Origin: JBBDIO01 sp040880365
Lineage (GTDB): Bacteria; Chloroflexota; Anaerolineae; Caldilineales; Caldilineaceae
NCBI GenBank assembly: GCA_040880365.1
Contig: JBBDIO010000160.1
Span: forward strand, 1 to 25,503
DNA: 25,503 nucleotides
Reading direction: 5' to 3'
Each line of letters starts with the position of its first letter. The first letter of the stretch is position 1. Shown here one piece after another: positions 22,872-25,503 of the stretch. The notes beneath the pieces were generated by a model. The model was given only the letters and a program-made list of their open reading frames with translations, was not told the DNA's origin and made no database searches. The position numbers and the translations under genes were made by a program.

Positions 22872-24995
22872 ATGCTGCACTCAAAATCCAGATGGCGACG
22901 GATGCTCCACACGCTGGGGCTGGTGGCACTATTGGCGCTGCTGGCAGCCTGTAGCACACCACCCGCCGCGCCCCCGGCAGATACGCCCGGCGACACAGCC
23001 CCCGCATCCGATGACCCCACCGATTCCACATCCGAAGCCACATCTGAAACCACAACCGACGACGCGACCCGCGCCTATCACGAACAACGTGCGCTCTGCT
23101 CGTGGGAAGATCCCTGTTGGCCCGAAATCAGCGATACGGTACCCGCCGAATTCCACGAAGCGCCTATGCTGGCGGCGCGGGTCGAAGCGGGCGAACTGCC
23201 CCCGGTCGCCGAACGGCTGCCCACCACGCCCCTGGTGATCCAGCCCGCCGAAATGATCGGTGACTATGGCGGCACCTGGCGTCGCGCCTTCACAGGCCCT
23301 GGCGACCGCCAGAACTTTGAGCGCATGAATACCGATTACGCCATTTTCTGGGACACCAACTCCACCGAGCTGCGCCCGCGCATTGTCCAGGCCTGGGAAT
23401 CGAACGAAGACACCTCGCAATGGACATTCCATCTGCGCGAAGGCACCCGCTGGTCCGATGGCGAACCGCTCACCGCCGATGACTATGTCTTCTGGTACGA
23501 ACATCTCTTCACCAACGACCAGATCGTGCCTACCCCGCCCTGGTATCTCACCTGGGGCGGCGACCTGACAACCGTAGAAAAAGTGGACGACTACACCTTC
23601 ACATTCACGTTCGCAGCCCCCTTCCCCACCTGGCCCGAAACCATGGCAACCTCCACCGTTGCAGGACACTTCAACATGGGGTGGGTCGGTCTGGGTCTGG
23701 TCGCGCCCCAGCACTATCTGGAACAATTCCACGCCGATTTTGTGGGCGAAGACGAAGCCAACGCGCTGGCAAGCGAAGCCGGATTTGAAAACTGGCAGCT
23801 GCATCTGCTCTCCAAAAACGATGCCCACATGAACCCCGACCTGCCCGTGCTCACCCAGTGGGAGCCGGTGACCACCATTGCATCCAACGAGTATGTTCTG
23901 GAGCGCAACCCCTATTTCTGGGCCGTGGATACCGAAGGCAACCAGCTGCCCTATATCGACCGCATTTCCGCGGAATTGGTCGAGGAGCTGGAAGTTCTGA
24001 ACCTGAATGCCATTGCCGGCAACTACACCATCCAGGGGCGGCACATTGATTTCGCCAAACTGCCCGTCATCCGCGCCAATCAGGAAGCGGGCGACTACTT
24101 TGTCGATTTCTGGGTCAGCCTGACCCGCCACCAGGCCAAGATCGCGTTTAACCAGGATTGGAACGAAGACCCGGCCCTTGCCGAAATGATTCAGAATCGG
24201 GATTTCCGCAAAGCCTTGTCACTGGCAATCGAGCGCAGCGAAATCAACGAAACCTATTTCCTGGGCGCAGGCCGCGAAGCCTCCTTCTGCCCCCAGGATA
24301 CGCCGCCCTTCTTCAATTCCGACCGCTGGGATGAGGAATTTGGCCGCTTCGATCCCGAAGAAGCCAACCAGATTCTGGATGCGCTGGGGTTAGACCAGCG
24401 CGACGCCGATGGATTCCGTTTGCTCCCCAACGGCGATCCCCTGCAGCTCGCCATCGACGCGGTGAGTGGCGCGTTTATTCCCTATCCCGAAATTGCCGAA
24501 AGCGTTGGGCAGACGTGGGCGCAACACCTGGGCATCAATCTTCAGGTCAATCCTGTGGAACGCAGCCTGTGGACCGAGCGCATGGGCGCCAATCAGCCTA
24601 TGATGAACATTTTTGCCACCGGCGACTACAATCCCGAAGTGCTGCCGCGCCTGTTGCCCACCGAACGCTGGGCGCCCGTCGCCGCGGCCTGGGGTAGCAC
24701 GCCCAACCCCGACCCCGCCGACTATGACGGCCCGCAGTGGATCAAAGACCTGGTGTTGAAACACTGGGAAGCGGTGCAGGAACCCGACCCGCAACTGCGC
24801 CGCCAATTATTCATCGAAGGCACCGAGATCATGTGCGACAATCAGGCCCGCCTGGGCATGGTGGTCGATGTGCCGGATCTCACGGTCATCATCAAGAACA
24901 ACGTGCGCAATGTGCCGTTCCCCATCGAACGCAATGTCTATGCCCAAACCCCGGCCCATGCCTATCCCGAAACCTGGTCGCTTGTCCAGGAGTAA
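22872..24995 (+). CDS. Family-5 ABC transporter substrate-binding lipoprotein
   Basis: This 707-residue extracytoplasmic binding protein has a basic N-terminus, a hydrophobic segment (12-25) and the lipobox LLAAC with C27 as the lipid-modified cysteine. A Thr/Pro/Asp/Ser-rich linker (about 28-68) follows. The SBP_bac_5 domain (about 135-600) shows the typical segment WTFHLREGTRWSDGEPLTADDYVFWYE. This family usually delivers oligopeptides, nickel or oligosaccharides to an ABC permease. No permease or ATPase gene follows; a strong terminator lies 50 bases downstream. AGGAGG is 6 bases before the ATG. The neighbouring dehydratase and aldolase suggest a sugar-acid or glycan-derived ligand, which is inference from context. 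Confidence 0.92.
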   Translation: MLHSKSRWRRMLHTLGLVALLALLAACSTPPAAPPADTPGDTAPASDDPTDSTSEATSETTTDDATRAYHEQRALCSWEDPCWPEISDTVPAEFHEAPMLAARVEAGELPPVAERLPTTPLVIQPAEMIGDYGGTWRRAFTGPGDRQNFERMNTDYAIFWDTNSTELRPRIVQAWESNEDTSQWTFHLREGTRWSDGEPLTADDYVFWYEHLFTNDQIVPTPPWYLTWGGDLTTVEKVDDYTFTFTFAAPFPTWPETMATSTVAGHFNMGWVGLGLVAPQHYLEQFHADFVGEDEANALASEAGFENWQLHLLSKNDAHMNPDLPVLTQWEPVTTIASNEYVLERNPYFWAVDTEGNQLPYIDRISAELVEELEVLNLNAIAGNYTIQGRHIDFAKLPVIRANQEAGDYFVDFWVSLTRHQAKIAFNQDWNEDPALAEMIQNRDFRKALSLAIERSEINETYFLGAGREASFCPQDTPPFFNSDRWDEEFGRFDPEEANQILDALGLDQRDADGFRLLPNGDPLQLAIDAVSGAFIPYPEIAESVGQTWAQHLGINLQVNPVERSLWTERMGANQPMMNIFATGDYNPEVLPRLLPTERWAPVAAAWGSTPNPDPADYDGPQWIKDLVLKHWEAVQEPDPQLRRQLFIEGTEIMCDNQARLGMVVDVPDLTVIIKNNVRNVPFPIERNVYAQTPAHAYPETWSLVQE

Positions 24996-25044
24996 AACGA
25001 CTTAGACGGGGCTGACATCTGACCGTTGCAGCGTCGCCTTACCC

Positions 25045-25094
25045 CAACAAAAAAACTGCCGCGAAGGAATATCTTCGCGGCAGTTTTTTTGTTG
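25045..25094. terminator. Strong bidirectional intrinsic terminator
   Basis: A perfect 22-bp stem (25045-25066 with 25073-25094) encloses the 6-base loop GAATAT. Its GC core is CTGCCGCGAAG, and seven T residues follow it on each strand. It sits between the binding-protein gene and the convergent GAF-domain gene. Confidence 0.93.
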
Positions 25095-25111
25095 CCCGGT
25101 TCCCAGTCGCT

Positions 25112-25503
25112 TCAATGGATACTCTGAGGCACGCGTGCCACGCGGTTTGTGCTGGGCGCGGGCGCTCGGCCATCGACTGCAATTGGCGCGGGCGCGTCAA
25201 CGAGACTGGTAAATCCCAGTCTTTCGGCAAAGGGGGTTTCGCTGAGACAGATCGCGCACGCCACATGCTGGGCCGCCTGTTGCAGAATCTCCGTTTCGCG
25301 TGGCGTCAACACACTATCCGCCACCGGCGTTTCCAGCTGGAGCAACCCATGCCGGTGGTCGCCGCAGTTCAGAGGAATGCTCACACGCGCACGATTGCGC
25401 CACGGGCCATAGGTATGGATCACATGCATCTGCCCATCGATCACCAGGCTCAAGGCGCCGATTCGGCCTGCAACGCCCGCGCAGTTTCGCGTAAAAGCTG
25501 CCG
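25112..25503 (-). CDS. GAF-domain protein, C-terminal part (5' end outside window; probable frameshift)
   Basis: The minus-strand frame ending at 25112 encodes the second half of a GAF domain: ARVSIPLNCGDHRHGLLQLETP, then LTPRETEILQQAAQHVACAICLSET. A 30-residue Pro/Ala-rich tail follows, with no kinase or other output domain after it. GAF domains bind small ligands or tetrapyrroles in signalling proteins. Upstream of about 25453 the same frame (TRNCAGVAGRIGA) looks non-coding. Another frame reads RQLLRETARALQAESAP and then stops at 25450-25452; this looks like the helical lead-in to the GAF domain. A single missing base near 25453 would join the two. The start lies beyond the window. Confidence 0.55.
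   Translation of the reverse strand, partial: AAFTRNCAGVAGRIGALSLVIDGQMHVIHTYGPWRNRARVSIPLNCGDHRHGLLQLETPVADSVLTPRETEILQQAAQHVACAICLSETPFAERLGFTSLVDAPAPIAVDGRAPAPSTNRVARVPQSIH

Overview
This is a GC-rich bacterial chromosome segment. The gene families point to Chloroflexota (an Anaerolineae/Caldilineae-like filamentous bacterium), by inference only. The clues are a YfhO-like and a GT39-like membrane protein side by side, a membrane-anchored nuclease-fold protein with long Thr-Pro linkers, a DUF4013 membrane protein, and a large family-5 substrate-binding lipoprotein. No rRNA, tRNA, CRISPR array, transposase or phage gene was seen.

Layout. 2-4827 (+): the end of a YfhO-like membrane protein, a GT39-type glycosyltransferase, a membrane-anchored SNase-fold protein and a RidA enamine deaminase. 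4820-9349 (-): a three-gene NAD(P)-linked formate dehydrogenase operon. It runs from a NuoE-NuoF fusion, through a separate HoxU-like Fe-S subunit, to a molybdopterin catalytic subunit whose reading frame crosses an in-frame TGA. The TGA sits at the family's selenocysteine position and is followed by a SECIS-like hairpin. 9682-11306 (+): pdxS-pdxT (pyridoxal phosphate synthase). 11599-14091 (-): a DUF4013 membrane protein and a biotin ligase (birA). 14327-14815 (+): a small unknown membrane protein. 15301-19637 (+): a biotin-dependent acyl-CoA carboxylase set (carboxyltransferase, a 191-residue unknown, biotin carboxylase, biotin carrier) that BirA would biotinylate. 19740-20228 (-): an Imm-5-like putative immunity protein. 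20669-24995 (+): a DapA-family aldolase, a galactonate dehydratase-like enolase-superfamily enzyme and a family-5 substrate-binding lipoprotein, probably for sugar-acid or related catabolism. 25112-25503 (-): the C-terminal end of a GAF-domain protein with a probable frameshift.

The most notable points are: (i) the selenocysteine formate dehydrogenase, which would be split into two genes by routine annotation; (ii) its subunit architecture and the HoxU-like subunit that lacks the N5-type cluster ligands; (iii) a 7-bp tandem array that carries both the stop of one operon gene and the start of the next; and (iv) short tandem repeats (often 13 bp) at many intergenic junctions. Three perfect-stem terminators (11520-11557, 19698-19736, 25045-25094) sit between convergent transcription units and probably serve both strands.
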